From positions 310,001 to 374,000 of the forward strand of contig NZ_CP041091.1 of assembly GCF_006494815.1 (NCBI RefSeq): 64,000 nucleotides of DNA, written 5' to 3'. The notes under the pieces were generated by a model. The model searched no databases. It had not been told where the DNA came from and saw only the letters and a program-made list of their open reading frames with translations. This DNA comes from Nocardioides sambongensis. GTDB lineage: Bacteria > Actinomycetota > Actinomycetes > Propionibacteriales > Nocardioidaceae. Of the stretch, positions 26,686 to 35,974 are shown piece after piece. The translations under genes were made by a program, and so were the position numbers. How positions within the stretch are numbered: the stretch's first letter is position 1; every line of letters starts with the position of its first letter.

Positions 26686-28356
26686 TCAGAGCCGGGCCAG
26701 CGCGGCGCGGAGCGGGTCGAGCCCGAGCGCGCCCAGGTTCAGCGCGTCGGTGTGGAACTGCTTGAGATCGAAGGCGGCGCCCTTGCGCGCCCGGACCTGC
26801 TCGCGCGCGTCGAGCCAGATCCGCTCGCCGACCTTGTACGACGGCGCCTGCCCCGGCCAGCCCAGGTAGCGGTTCACCTCGAACCGCAGCGTGCCGTCGT
26901 CCACCCGGGTGTGGGCCCGCATGAACTCCAGCACCCGGTCCGCGTCCCAGACCTCGCCACCGCGCCAGCCGAACGGGTTGTCGGCAGGGATGCTCAGGCC
27001 GAGGTGCACGCCGATGTCGACCACCACCCGGGCGGCCCGCAGGCCCTGGGCGTCGAGGAAGCCCAGCCGGTCGCCGGGATCGGCGAAGTAGCCGAGCTCG
27101 TCCATCAGCCGCTCTGCGTACAGGGCCCAGCCCTCGCCGTGCCCGCTGACCCAGCACAGCAGGCGCTGCCAGCGGTTGAGCAGGTCGGCCCGGTACGTCG
27201 CCTGGGCGCACTGCAGGTGGTGGCCCGGCACGCCCTCGTGGAAGACCGTGGTGGCCTCACGCCACGTCGAGTAGATCTCGTGGTCGTCGGTGAAGGAGAA
27301 CCACATCGTGCCGGGCCGGGAGAAGTCCTCCGAGGGAGGGATGTACCAGGCGCCTCCGTCGTTGACCGGCGCCACCTTGCAGGCCAGCGTCCGGATCGGC
27401 TCGGCGATGTCGAAGTGGACGCCGTCGAAGGAGGCGAGCACCTCGTCCGCCTTGGCCTGCATCCAGCGCTGGTAGGCCTCGCGGCTGCCGCAGTCGCGGG
27501 CCGGGTCGGCGTCGAGCGCGGCGACCGCGTCGTCGACCGACCCGCCGGGCACGATCCGGCCCGCCGTGGCCAGCATGTCGTCCTCGATCCGCTTCAGCTC
27601 CTCCCAGCCCCAGCGGTAGGTCTCCTCGAGGTCCACCTCCGCCCCCAGGAAGTAGCGCGAGGCCAGGGCGTAGTGGTCCCGCCCGACCCCGTCGCGCTCC
27701 CGGCCGCGCGGGGCGAGGTCGGTCTCGGCGTACCGGCCGAACTCGGCGACCGCCGCCGACGCCCTGCCGGCGGCGGCGGTGAGCGACCTCTGCAGGCGGT
27801 CGGGCGCGGCGGCGACCAGGTTGGCGAAGAAGTCGCCACCGGTGCCCTGCTGGCCGGTCCAGCCGCGCACCTGGTCGGCCACCTCGACGTACTGCCGGCG
27901 GGCGGCGACCCGGCCGGCGTCGGCCTCGGTGGTGAGGGTGGTGCGGTAGCCGTCCAGGGCGCGGGGGATCGCGGCCAGCCGCTCGCCGATCACCTGCCAC
28001 TGCTCGTCGGTGTCGGTCGGCATCAGGTCGAAGACCTCGCGCACCGCGTGCAGCGCCGAGCTGATCACCGAGAACTCGCTGCGCTCGACCCGCTGGTCCG
28101 CGCGTTCGACGGCCAGCCCGACCCGCTCCAGGAAGGCGTCCTTGGCGACCTGCTCGCGCTCGTCGGTCGGGCTCATGGCGGCCACGTCGGCGACCGCGCG
28201 GCGGTGCAGCTCGTCGAGCGCGTCGCAACCCTCCGGGCTCAGGTCGGGCAGCAGGTGGTCGTAGCCGGGGACCCCGGCGTAGGTGGCCTCGAGCGGATCG
28301 AGGGCCACCAGGTCCTCGACGTAGGCATCCGTGCGGGCATCGACCGGTCGCGTCAT
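26686..28356 (-). CDS. DUF885-family protein, metallopeptidase-like
   Basis: A 556-residue protein of the DUF885 family, which resembles M32-type/HEXXH-like metallopeptidases by fold. The motif FHEGVPGHHLQCAQA near residue 375 contains the HExxxGHH residues conserved in the family. GHGEGWALYAERLMDELGYF is another family landmark. No signal peptide is seen, so it is cytosolic. The ATG at 28356 follows TAGGCT (28369-28364) by 7 bases, so the transcript is probably leaderless. Enzymatic activity is not established for this branch. Confidence 0.82.
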   Translation of the reverse strand: MTRPVDARTDAYVEDLVALDPLEATYAGVPGYDHLLPDLSPEGCDALDELHRRAVADVAAMSPTDEREQVAKDAFLERVGLAVERADQRVERSEFSVISSALHAVREVFDLMPTDTDEQWQVIGERLAAIPRALDGYRTTLTTEADAGRVAARRQYVEVADQVRGWTGQQGTGGDFFANLVAAAPDRLQRSLTAAAGRASAAVAEFGRYAETDLAPRGRERDGVGRDHYALASRYFLGAEVDLEETYRWGWEELKRIEDDMLATAGRIVPGGSVDDAVAALDADPARDCGSREAYQRWMQAKADEVLASFDGVHFDIAEPIRTLACKVAPVNDGGAWYIPPSEDFSRPGTMWFSFTDDHEIYSTWREATTVFHEGVPGHHLQCAQATYRADLLNRWQRLLCWVSGHGEGWALYAERLMDELGYFADPGDRLGFLDAQGLRAARVVVDIGVHLGLSIPADNPFGWRGGEVWDADRVLEFMRAHTRVDDGTLRFEVNRYLGWPGQAPSYKVGERIWLDAREQVRARKGAAFDLKQFHTDALNLGALGLDPLRAALARL

Positions 28357-28406
28357 GCCGGTCAGCCTAGGACGGCGCGGGAGTAGCGCTGTGCCAGCAC
28401 GCGCAG

Positions 28407-28663
28407 GTGGTCCACCAGTTCGCGGGCGACGCGTCTGCCGCCCGCTACTACGACGACGAGCAGCGCGCCGGGCACGAGCCGGTGGTGAGCGGGGGCGGAT
28501 CGGGGTCGCGGTCTTCAAGGACGACTTCCGGACGATCCGCTCGCTGGCCGAGCGGGACAACAAGGGCATCGTGCACTGGAGCGAGTTCGGCCGCGGCGGT
28601 CACTTCGCGGCGATGGAGGTGCCCGCGGACGTCGTCGCCGATCTGCGGGTCTTCTTCTCCTGA
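28407..28663 (+). pseudogene. C-terminal remnant of an epoxide-hydrolase-like alpha/beta-hydrolase
   Basis: About 85 residues are recognisable: ASAARYYDDEQR, then after a one-base slip in the G run 28491-28495, RIGVAVFKDDFRTIRSLAERD and HWSEFGRGGHFAAMEVPADVVADLRVFF. This matches the end of epoxide hydrolases, including the catalytic His in GGHFA. The nucleophile and oxyanion regions are missing because the divergent DUF885 gene begins at 28356. The gene is therefore truncated even if the slip is a sequencing error. Confidence 0.65.
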
Positions 28664-28682
28664 CCCACCCGTCCCCGGTACG

Positions 28683-28716
28683 ACGACGGCCCGAGGCGAT
28701 CGCCTCGGGCCGTCGT
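28683..28716. terminator. Perfect 34-base palindrome terminator
   Basis: Positions 28683-28716 are a perfect self-complementary sequence (15 base pairs around GATC). It ends the hydrolase remnant and the convergent carboxylase operon. Confidence 0.8.
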
Positions 28717-28754
28717 GCGGGTGCTCGTGCGTGCTCGGGTGGAGCCGCCGGCGG

Positions 28755-29015
28755 TCAGCGGGGCAGGCCGCTGGCCCGCCAGGCGCCGCGACCGTGCGGC
28801 AGCCCGCGGCCCGGGACGTGCCGGTGCCGACGCGTCGGTGCGGCCCACAGCGACCTCGGCGGCTCCGGAGCCGCCTCGCCACCGCCGAGCGCGGAGAAGA
28901 CCGCGACCAGGGCGGCGATCTCCTCCGGGGTGGCGTCGGGGTTGACCACGCGCAGCACCGGCTTGGCCGGCTCCGCCGCGAGGCCCTCCTGCTCGGCCGC
29001 GTCGTCGCCGGTCAC
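28755..29015 (-). CDS. accE: Acyl-CoA carboxylase epsilon subunit
   Basis: An 86-residue protein with the epsilon-subunit pattern: [24 protein letters not shown] near the N-terminus and the ending [12 protein letters not shown]. Epsilon subunits stabilise and activate alpha-beta acyl-CoA carboxylase holoenzymes in actinobacteria. GTG at 29015 overlaps the beta-subunit stop as GTGA, so the two are translationally coupled. It is too short and basic to be an enzyme on its own. Confidence 0.88.
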   Translation of the reverse strand: MTGDDAAEQEGLAAEPAKPVLRVVNPDATPEEIAALVAVFSALGGGEAAPEPPRSLWAAPTRRHRHVPGRGLPHGRGAWRASGLPR

Positions 29016-30624
29016 AGCGGGATGTTCCCGTGCTTCTTCGGCGGCAGCGACTCGCGCTTGGTGCGCAGCAGACGCAGCGCCCGGACCACCTCGACGCGGG
29101 TCTCGTGGGGCTGGATGACCGCGTCGACGTAGCCGCGCTCGGCCGCGATGTAGGGGTTGGCGAGCGTGGTCTCGTACTCGTCGATCAGCTCGGCCCGCTT
29201 GGCCTCGACGTCCCCGCCCTCGGCCTCGACCGCCGCGAGCGTCTTGCGGTGCACGATGTTGGCGGCGCCCTGAGCGCCCATCACGGCGATCTGGGCGGTC
29301 GGCCACGCGACGTTGATGTCGGCGCCGAGGTGCTTGGAGCCCATCACGTCGTACGCGCCGCCGTAGGCCTTGCGGGTGATCACGGTGACCAGCGGCACGG
29401 TGGCCTCGGCGTAGGCGTAGATCAGCTTGGCGCCGCGCCGGATGATGCCGGTGTGCTCCTGGTCGACGCCGGGGAGGAAGCCCGGCACGTCGACGAAGGT
29501 GAGCACCGGGACGTTGAACGCATCGCAGAACCGGACGAACCGCGCGGCCTTCTCCGAGGCGTCGATGTCCAGGGTGCCGGCGAACTGCATCGGCTGGTTG
29601 GCGACCACGCCCACGGTCTGGCCCTCGACCCGGCCGAAACCGACGATCAGGTTGGGCGCGAACAGCTCCTGGACCTCCAGGAAGTCCTCGTCGTCGACGA
29701 CCGCGGTGATCACGTCGTGCATGTCGTAGGGCTGGTTCGGCGAGTCCGGGATGATCGTGTCCAGGGCCCGGTCGGCGTCGTTGATCTCGGTGTCGGCGAC
29801 GTCGTCGAAGGACGGTGCCTCGTCGAGGTTGTTCTGCGGCAGGAAGCTCAGCAGCGCCTTGACGTACTCCAGCGCGTCGTCCTCGTCGGAGGCCATGTAG
29901 TGGGCGTTGCCGGACTTGGTGTTGTGCGCCCGCGCACCGCCCAGCTCCTCCATCGTGACGTCCTCGCCGGTGACGGTCTTGATCACGTCGGGGCCGGTGA
30001 TGAACATCGCCGAGGTCTGGTCGACCATGATCGTGAAGTCGGTGACCGCGGGGAGTAGACGTGGCCACCGGCGCAGTTGCCCATGATCAGGCTGATCTGC
30101 GGGATCACGCCGGAGGCGTGCACGTTGCGCTTGAAGATCTCGCCGTAGAGGCCGAGGGAGACGACCCCCTCCTGGATCCGGGCGCCGGCGCCCTCGTTGA
30201 TGCCGACGATCGGCGAGCCGGTCTTGATCGCCAGATCCATCACCTTGGTGATCTTCTCGCCGTACACCTCGCCCAGCGACCCACCGAAGACGGTGAAGTC
30301 CTGGGAGAAGACGCAGACCTGGCGGCCGTTGATGGTGCCGTAGCCGGTCACCACGCCGTCGCCGTAGGGCCGGTTCTTCTCCAGGCCGAACGCGGTGGAG
30401 CGGTGGCGGGCGAGCTCGTCGATCTCGACGAAGCTCCCCTCGTCGAAGAGGATCTCGATCCGCTCCCGGGCGGTCTTCCGCCCCTTGGCGTGCTGCTTCT
30501 CCACGGCGTTGGCGGAGCCGGCGTGCACGGCCTCGTCGAGGCGGCGGTCCAGGTCGGCGAGCTTGCCGGCCGTGGTGTGGATGTCGATGTCGCTCGGGGT
30601 CCCGGAATCGGGCTGCGCAGTCAC
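29012..30624 (-). CDS. accD5: Acyl-CoA (propionyl-CoA) carboxylase beta subunit, apparent frameshift
   Basis: The carboxyltransferase subunit that moves CO2 from biotin to propionyl- or acetyl-CoA. About 537 residues. The GTG at 30624 follows AGGAGG. The N-terminal half has [17 protein letters not shown] and [14 protein letters not shown], the oxyanion region. The frame slips at YSP; one extra base in the G run 30050-30053 restores [20 protein letters not shown] and the rest to [11 protein letters not shown], a canonical ending. Both halves are fully conserved, so a sequence error is likelier than a broken gene, because this subunit is usually essential. The symbol follows the mycobacterial relative by context. 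Confidence 0.85.
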
Positions 30625-30661
30625 TTGGCCTCCTAAGTCTTCGTGCGTCAGGGTAGTGCCC

Positions 30662-31498
30662 GTGACGGACCAGCCGATCCAGCGCCCACCCTTCGAGTCC
30701 ACCGCGCTCACCGAGGCGTTCGCGGGCCAACCCGATCTTCGGGTGGAGCTGCACGCGGTGGCGCCGTCCACCAACGCCCTGGCCGGTGAGCGGGCCCGTG
30801 CGGGGGCCGCGGAGGGCCTCCTGGTGGTCGCGGACCACCAGGCCGCGGGCCGGGGCCGGCTGGATCGCACCTGGGAGACCCCGCCGGGGGCGGCGGTGAC
30901 GTTCTCGCTGCTGCTGCACCCCACCGTCCCGGCCTCCGCGTGGCCCTGGATCCCGCTGCTGGTCGGCCACAACGTGGCCAAGGCGCTGACCTCGCTGGGC
31001 AGCCGGGCGCAGGTCAAGTGGCCCAACGACGTCCTGCTCACCGACGACTCCGGCACCGCCCGGAAGGTCGCCGGGATCCTGGTCGAGCGGGTCGAGACGC
31101 CCACCGGCCCGGCCGTGGTGGTCGGCGTCGGGATCAACGTCTCCACCACCGCCGACGAGCTGCCCGTCGACACCGCGACCAGCATCGCGCTGGCGGCCGG
31201 TCCGGATGCCGACCCGGTCGACCGGACGACGGTGCTGCTCGCCGTGGTGACCACGGTCCGCGAGGCGTTCGACGTGTGGCAGGCCGGCGGGCCGGAGGCG
31301 GCTCAGCGGCTGCGTGCGTCGTACCTGGCCCGGTGCGCGACGGTGGACGTCGACGTCCGGGTGCACCTTCCCGGTGGTGGCACCCTGGTCGGCCGGGCGG
31401 TCGACGTCGATCCCGAGGGCCGGTTGGTCGTCGAGACCGCCGACGGCGTCGAGCGGGTCGGCGCCGGCGACGTGATCCACGTGCGCGCCACTGCCTGA
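30662..31498 (+). CDS. birA: Biotin--[acetyl-CoA-carboxylase] ligase
   Basis: BirA activates biotin with ATP and attaches it to the BCCP domain of the carboxylase alpha subunit. The 278-residue protein has the catalytic domain only, with no N-terminal HTH. Motifs: [35 protein letters not shown] (biotin/AMP-binding GRGRxxR) and VKWPNDVL, then KVAGILVE and GVGINV. The GTG at 30662 is used. It is divergent from the carboxylase genes with a 37-base gap. A C-terminal SH3-like domain is present ([19 protein letters not shown]). Confidence 0.9.
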   Translation: MTDQPIQRPPFESTALTEAFAGQPDLRVELHAVAPSTNALAGERARAGAAEGLLVVADHQAAGRGRLDRTWETPPGAAVTFSLLLHPTVPASAWPWIPLLVGHNVAKALTSLGSRAQVKWPNDVLLTDDSGTARKVAGILVERVETPTGPAVVVGVGINVSTTADELPVDTATSIALAAGPDADPVDRTTVLLAVVTTVREAFDVWQAGGPEAAQRLRASYLARCATVDVDVRVHLPGGGTLVGRAVDVDPEGRLVVETADGVERVGAGDVIHVRATA

Positions 31499-31529
31499 CC
31501 TGCTTGCCGATCGGTGGGATGATCGCGAC

Positions 31530-32033
31530 GTGGCCATCTCGAAGAAGCTGCTCAACCCGGACGAACGTCTGCTGATCAGCACCCGACAGCACCCGAAGGC
31601 GCTGTTCGGGCCGCTGCTGGCGCTGGTGCTCCTGCTGGCGCTCGGCGTGTTCGTCCAGGTCGCGGCGGACTCGACGCTGCTGCACCAGGTCGTCTGGGTG
31701 GTCTGCGCGATCGGCATCGCCTGGTTCACGGTCCGACCCTTCCTGGGCTGGCTGACCACGGTGCACGCGTTCACCGACCGGCGGCTGATCACCCGCAGCG
31801 GCATCATCACCCGCCGCGGTCACGACATCCCCCTGGCGCGGGTCAGCGACGTCTCGATCGAGATCCATCTGCTGGACCGGCTCTTCGGCTGCGGCAGCCT
31901 GCTGATCGCCGACGCCTCGACCCACGGTCTGGTCCGGCTCAACGACATCCCGCACGTCGAGGACACCCAGCGCACGCTCAACGAGCTCCTGCACGACCTG
32001 CACATCGGCCGAGGTGGCAACGAGGGTGTCTGA
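31530..32033 (+). CDS. PH-domain membrane protein (DUF304)
   Basis: A 167-residue protein. Two transmembrane helices ([33 protein letters not shown]) precede a PH-like domain with [29 protein letters not shown] and [15 protein letters not shown]. The start is GTG at 31530; GATGAT 6 bases before it may be the -10. A PH protein downstream of birA is a conserved actinobacterial arrangement. Function unknown. Confidence 0.82.
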   Translation: MAISKKLLNPDERLLISTRQHPKALFGPLLALVLLLALGVFVQVAADSTLLHQVVWVVCAIGIAWFTVRPFLGWLTTVHAFTDRRLITRSGIITRRGHDIPLARVSDVSIEIHLLDRLFGCGSLLIADASTHGLVRLNDIPHVEDTQRTLNELLHDLHIGRGGNEGV

Positions 32034-32081
32034 GCTCCGCACCGTTCCGCGGTCCCGTCGGCCCGCCCGGGGGATCACGCC

Positions 32082-33067
32082 GTGACGGCCGACCACACGG
32101 GCCCCTCGCAGTACGACATCGACGCCTCGTTCCTCGGCTCGGCCCCCGGTCTGACCGCCGAGGAGGTGGCCGAGCGCGCGGGCATGGACGTCGACCAGGC
32201 CCGCCGGCTGTGGCGCAGCCTGGGCTTCCCCGAGCGGGGCGGCGACGCGGCCTACACCGAGGCCGACGTCCAGGCGTTGACCACGATGTCCGGCCTGATC
32301 GATGCCGGCCTCCTCGACATGGACTCGGCGCTCAACGTGGCACGAGGCGTGGGCCTCTCCATGGCGCGGCTGGCCGACTGGGAGGTCGGGGCCATCTCGC
32401 AGCGTGCCGAGGAGCTCTATGCCGAGACCGATCCGCGCGACGAGACCGAGTCGGTGATGGCCCGGATGTTCGCCGACTACGGCGGGCAGTTCGAGCGGAT
32501 GATGCTCTACGCCTGGCGGCGCCACCTCGCGGCGGCGGTGGCGCGGATCGAGTCGGCACGCGGAGTCGACTCCGACCCCGGCACCACCGAGCTCACCGTC
32601 GGCTTCGCCGACATCGTCGGGTTCACCGCGCTCTCCAACGAGGTGAGCCGCGAGAAGATCGGCGACATCGTGGAGCTCTTCGAGTCCCGGTGCGGCGACG
32701 TGATCAACGCCAACGGCGGCCGGCTGATCAAGTCGATGGGCGACGCGGTCCTCTTCGTCAACGACGCTCCGATGCCCGCCTTCGTCACCGCCGAGGGGAT
32801 CATCAACGTGATCGGCCGCGACCAGCGGATGCCCGACGTCCGGGTCGGACTGGCCTCCGGCTCGGTGGTGCTGCGGCTCGGCGACGTCTTCGGCCCGCCG
32901 GTGAACATGGCCTCACGGCTGACCGCGGTGGCCCGTCGCAACCGGATCATCGTCGACCACGCGACGGCCGACCGGTTGCCGAGCGACGTCGTGGAGTCGC
33001 GGCCGCTGCCCCGCGTCCGGTCCGGGGCTTCGGGGTGGTCGAGCCGGTCGCCGTACGGCGTCCGTGA
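32082..33067 (+). CDS. Class III adenylate/guanylate cyclase, apparent frameshift near the end
   Basis: A cytosolic cyclase of about 328 residues. An N-terminal MerR-like helical region (LTAEEVAERAGMDVDQARRLWRSLG) precedes the cyclase domain (about 165-300). Catalytic features are visible: TVGFADIVGFTALS with the first metal Asp, KSMGDAVLF with the second, and VNMASRLTAVARRNRI with the transition-state Asn/Arg. One extra base in the C run 33009-33012 gives the typical ending PPRPVRGFGVVEPVAV and a stop at 33067. Without it, the frame runs into the next gene and mimics a fusion. GTG start at 32082. Probably makes cAMP. Confidence 0.8.
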
Positions 33068-33093
33068 GGCGAACACCCTCCGGAACGTGGAAT

Positions 33094-33109
33094 CCGGGCA
33101 AAAGCCCGG
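33094..33109 (+). terminator. Short hairpin after the cyclase gene
   Basis: CCGGGC-AAAA-GCCCGG, a 6-base-pair stem with an AAAA loop, 26 bases after the restored cyclase stop. Confidence 0.4.
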
Positions 33110-33143
33110 TGCCGGGTTGCCGGACTCTCTAGGTTCGTTCATT

Positions 33144-33485
33144 GTGATCGAGGTGCAGGACGTACGGCTGGATCCCGTCGCGCGGCGCTCCTGGCGCGGG
33201 GAACGGGAGATCCGGTTCTCCCGGATGGAGTTCGACCTGGTGCAGGCGCTGATGGCGCGGGCGGGGTCGGTGGTCTCCCGGGACGATCTGATGCGCGAGG
33301 TCTGGGAGACCACGTTCTGGACCTCGTCGAAGACCATCGACGTCCACCTCGGCTGGGTACGGCGCAAGCTCGGCGACGACCCGCGGCGACCGGTCCTGAT
33401 CACCACCGTCCGCGGGCAGGGCCTGCGGTTCGAGACGGGCTGCGGCGCCACGCCCGCCACCGCCGAGGGGGAGCGCGTCCGGTAG
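33144..33485 (+). CDS. Stand-alone OmpR/PhoB-type winged-helix DNA-binding protein
   Basis: A 113-residue protein consisting of only the effector domain of OmpR-type response regulators: VRLDPVARRSWRGEREIRFS, the recognition region FWTSSKTIDVHLGWVRRKLGD, and TTVRGQGLRF. There is no receiver domain, hence no phosphoacceptor Asp. The GTG at 33144 is preceded by TAGGTT (33130-33135), 8 bases away. It happens to share a frame with the mis-sequenced cyclase and would otherwise look fused to it. Its stop TAG is part of the purK -10 box. Targets unknown. Confidence 0.75.
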   Translation: MIEVQDVRLDPVARRSWRGEREIRFSRMEFDLVQALMARAGSVVSRDDLMREVWETTFWTSSKTIDVHLGWVRRKLGDDPRRPVLITTVRGQGLRFETGCGATPATAEGERVR

Positions 33486-33488
33486 CGT
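33483..33488 (+). promoter_or_regulatory. -10 box of purK
   Basis: TAGCGT ends 7 bases before the GTG at 33496. Its first three bases are the stop codon of the winged-helix gene. Confidence 0.5.
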
Positions 33489-33495
33489 TCCGGCC

Positions 33496-34668
33496 GTGCC
33501 AGAGCTCGCCCCTCGGATCGCCGTCATCGGCGGCGGTCAACTCGCACGGATGATGGCTCAACCCGCGGTCGCGCTGGGGGTCCCGCTACGGCTGCTCGCC
33601 GAGGGCGAGGGGGTCAGCGCGGCCCAGGTGATCGGCGACCACGCGGTCGGCGACTACCGCGACCTCGACACGCTGCGCTCGATCACCGAGGGGTGCTCGG
33701 TGGTCACCTTCGACCACGAGCACGTGCCGACCGAGCACCTGCACGCGCTGGAGGACGCGGGCCTGGCGGTCCGTCCGGGGCCCGACGCGTTGGTGCACGC
33801 CCAGGACAAGATCGTGATGCGGGAGGCGATGACCCGCCTCGGCGCCCCGCAGCCCCGGTGGGCCGAGGTGGCCACCGCGTCGGACGTGGTCGAGTTCGGG
33901 CTGCCCTGCGTGCTCAAGGTGAGCCGCGGCGGCTACGACGGCAAGGGTGTGTGGGTGGTGCGCTCCGAGGCCGAGATCGCCGAGCCGCTGGAGGCCGCCG
34001 CCCGCACCGGCGTCCGACTGCTGGCCGAGGAGCTGGTCGACTTCTCCCGGGAGCTCTCCGCGCTGATCGCCCGCGCACCGAGCGGCCAGGCCGCCGCCTA
34101 TCCGGTGGTCGCCACGCTGCAGGTCGACGGTGTCTGCAACGAGGTCATCGCGCCGGCGCCCGACCTGGACCCCGAGCTGGCCGCGGCCGCGCAGCAGCTG
34201 GCGCTGCGGATCGCCGGGGAGCTCGGCGTGACCGGCGTGCTGGCGGTCGAGCTGTTCGAGGCGCGCGACGCCGAGGGGAAGGTGGTCGTGCTGGTCAACG
34301 AGCTGGCGATGCGGCCGCACAACACCGGCCACTGGACCCAGGACGGTGCGGTCACCTCCCAGTTCGAGAACCACCTGCGGGCGGTCCTCGACCTCCCGCT
34401 GGGATCGCCGGAGCCACGCGCCTGCTGGTCGGTGATGGTCAACATCCTCGGTGGGAACGACTCCACGGTGGGGCGGCTCTACGACGGTTACCCGCACGCG
34501 ATGGCCCGTGACCCGCGGCTCCGGGTGCACCTCTACGGCAAGGACCTGCGCCCGGGCCGCAAGGTGGGCCACGTCAACGTCTACGGCGACGACCTCGCGG
34601 ACTGCTTGGAGCGCGCGCGCCACGCGGCCGCGTGGTTCCGCGGCGATCTCGGCGACGAGAGCGAGTAG
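33496..34668 (+). CDS. purK: N5-carboxyaminoimidazole ribonucleotide synthase
   Basis: PurK uses ATP and bicarbonate to carboxylate AIR at N5 in purine synthesis. The 390-residue ATP-grasp protein begins IAVIGGGQLARMMAQPAV. DHEHVPTEHL, LKVSRGGYDGKGVWVV (ATP-binding loop) and NELAMRPHNTGHWTQDG (metal and product site) are all typical. The GTG start fits a leaderless promoter. purE follows after 42 bases with its own -10 box. Confidence 0.93.
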   Translation: MPELAPRIAVIGGGQLARMMAQPAVALGVPLRLLAEGEGVSAAQVIGDHAVGDYRDLDTLRSITEGCSVVTFDHEHVPTEHLHALEDAGLAVRPGPDALVHAQDKIVMREAMTRLGAPQPRWAEVATASDVVEFGLPCVLKVSRGGYDGKGVWVVRSEAEIAEPLEAAARTGVRLLAEELVDFSRELSALIARAPSGQAAAYPVVATLQVDGVCNEVIAPAPDLDPELAAAAQQLALRIAGELGVTGVLAVELFEARDAEGKVVVLVNELAMRPHNTGHWTQDGAVTSQFENHLRAVLDLPLGSPEPRACWSVMVNILGGNDSTVGRLYDGYPHAMARDPRLRVHLYGKDLRPGRKVGHVNVYGDDLADCLERARHAAAWFRGDLGDESE

Positions 34669-34697
34669 CCCCCGCCGGGGCCGCGCCCGCGGTCCTC

Positions 34698-34703
34698 TAG
34701 GGT
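34698..34703 (+). promoter_or_regulatory. -10 box of purE
   Basis: TAGGGT ends 7 bases before the ATG at 34711; no Shine-Dalgarno sequence is evident. Confidence 0.5.
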
Positions 34704-34710
34704 TCGGCCC

Positions 34711-35223
34711 ATGACTGCGCGTGTCGGCATCGTGATGGGTTCGGACTCCGACTGGCCGGTGATGGAGGCCGCGGCCGACGCGCTGGGCGAGTTCGACGTG
34801 ACGTTCGAGGCCGATGTCGTCTCCGCCCACCGGATGCCGGAGGAGATGCTCGACTACGGCAAGCGCGCCGCGGACCGCGGGCTGTCGGTGATCATCGCCG
34901 GCGCCGGCGGGGCGGCCCACCTCCCGGGCATGCTCGCCTCGGTCACCCCGCTGCCGGTGATCGGGGTGCCGGTGCCGCTGAAGTACCTCGACGGCATGGA
35001 CTCGCTGCTCTCCATCGTGCAGATGCCCGCCGGGGTGCCGGTGGCCACCGTCGCGGTGGGCGGGGCCCGTAACGCCGGACTGCTGGCGGTGCGGATCCTC
35101 GCCGCGACGGACCCGTCGCTGCAGCGGCGGATGCTGGACTTCCAGGCCGATCTGAAGGCGGCCGCGCACGCGAAGGGCACGGTCGTGCGCGAGCGGGCCA
35201 CCCGTGCTCCCGTGGTGGAGTAG
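34711..35223 (+). CDS. purE: N5-carboxyaminoimidazole ribonucleotide mutase
   Basis: PurE moves the carboxyl group from N5 to C4 of the imidazole, the step after PurK. The 170-residue protein has [20 protein letters not shown] at the N-terminus, [12 protein letters not shown] with the catalytic His, and [50 protein letters not shown] follows the class I PurE pattern. Length is normal. The protein is an octamer in known relatives. Confidence 0.94.
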   Translation: MTARVGIVMGSDSDWPVMEAAADALGEFDVTFEADVVSAHRMPEEMLDYGKRAADRGLSVIIAGAGGAAHLPGMLASVTPLPVIGVPVPLKYLDGMDSLLSIVQMPAGVPVATVAVGGARNAGLLAVRILAATDPSLQRRMLDFQADLKAAAHAKGTVVRERATRAPVVE

Positions 35224-35250
35224 GCCCGATTCACCCCTTCGGACCCTTGT

Positions 35251-35265
35251 CTTGACTGATTCAAG
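35251..35265. promoter_or_regulatory. Inverted repeat upstream of dps
   Basis: CTTGA-CTGAT-TCAAG, 18 bases before the dps start. It contains a TTGACT resembling a -35 box, but no -10 box at normal spacing fits before the ATG, so it may be an operator. Confidence 0.35.
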
Positions 35266-35282
35266 TCGGTAAACATGAGGGT

Positions 35283-35837
35283 ATGGCCTCACATGCGAAG
35301 TTGCACTACACGACTCCCGGCCTCACCACGGAGGTGGCGCAGCGCGTCGTCGACCTCCTGCAGGACCGGCTGAACGCCACCAACGACCTGCACCTCACGC
35401 TCAAGCACGTGCACTGGAACGTGGTCGGACCGCACTTCATCGCCGTCCACGAGATGATCGATCCGCAGGTCGAGACCGTGCGCGGGTTCGCCGACGACCT
35501 CGCCGAGCGGATCGCCACTTTGGGCGGCTCGCCCTCGGGCACCCCGGGCGCGATCGTCGATCAGCGCACCTGGAACGAGTACAGCATCGGGCGGGCGACC
35601 ACCCAGGAGCACCTCGCCGCGCTCGACGTCGTCTACCAGGGCGTGATCGAGTCCTACCGGTCGGGGATCAAGGTCCTCGAGGAGCTCGACCCGGTCACCC
35701 AGGACATGTTCATCTCCCAGACCGAGCAGTTCGAGCTCTTCCACTGGTTCATCCGGGCCCACCTGGAGGACAAGTCCGGCTCGCTGTCGACCGGCGACGC
35801 CACCACCGAGAAGGGTGCTGCGCGCGCCGCGGAGTGA
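35283..35837 (+). CDS. dps: Dps-family DNA-binding ferritin-like protein
   Basis: Dps forms a dodecameric shell that oxidises and stores iron and can coat DNA. The 184-residue protein has the ferroxidase motif LKHVHWNVVGPHFIAVHEMID (about residues 38-58), with His, His and Asp ligands shared between subunits. A C-terminal tail of about 20 residues (STGDATTEKGAARAAE) is hydrophilic but not strongly basic. The ATG follows a short purine run. A terminator hairpin follows the stop. Confidence 0.9.
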   Translation: MASHAKLHYTTPGLTTEVAQRVVDLLQDRLNATNDLHLTLKHVHWNVVGPHFIAVHEMIDPQVETVRGFADDLAERIATLGGSPSGTPGAIVDQRTWNEYSIGRATTQEHLAALDVVYQGVIESYRSGIKVLEELDPVTQDMFISQTEQFELFHWFIRAHLEDKSGSLSTGDATTEKGAARAAE

Positions 35838-35870
35838 CCCACTCCGTCCGGCAGCGCTGACGCTGCGATG

Positions 35871-35911
35871 ACGAGGCCGCCGTCCCGGGTACGCCGGGGC
35901 GGCGGCCTCGT
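35871..35911. terminator. Convergent terminator after dps
   Basis: A 12-base-pair perfect stem (35871-35882 with 35900-35911) with a 17-base loop. Confidence 0.7.
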
Positions 35912-35974
35912 TCGCTCGGGCCGGGCCGTGTGTTCGCTGGGGCCTGCCGGGGGCCTGTCGGTGGGCGGCCGGGC

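Noticed and set aside
29983..30056. Programmed ribosomal frameshifting in accD5
   Set aside because: There is no typical slippery heptamer with a downstream pseudoknot, and the same one-base pattern recurs in unrelated genes.
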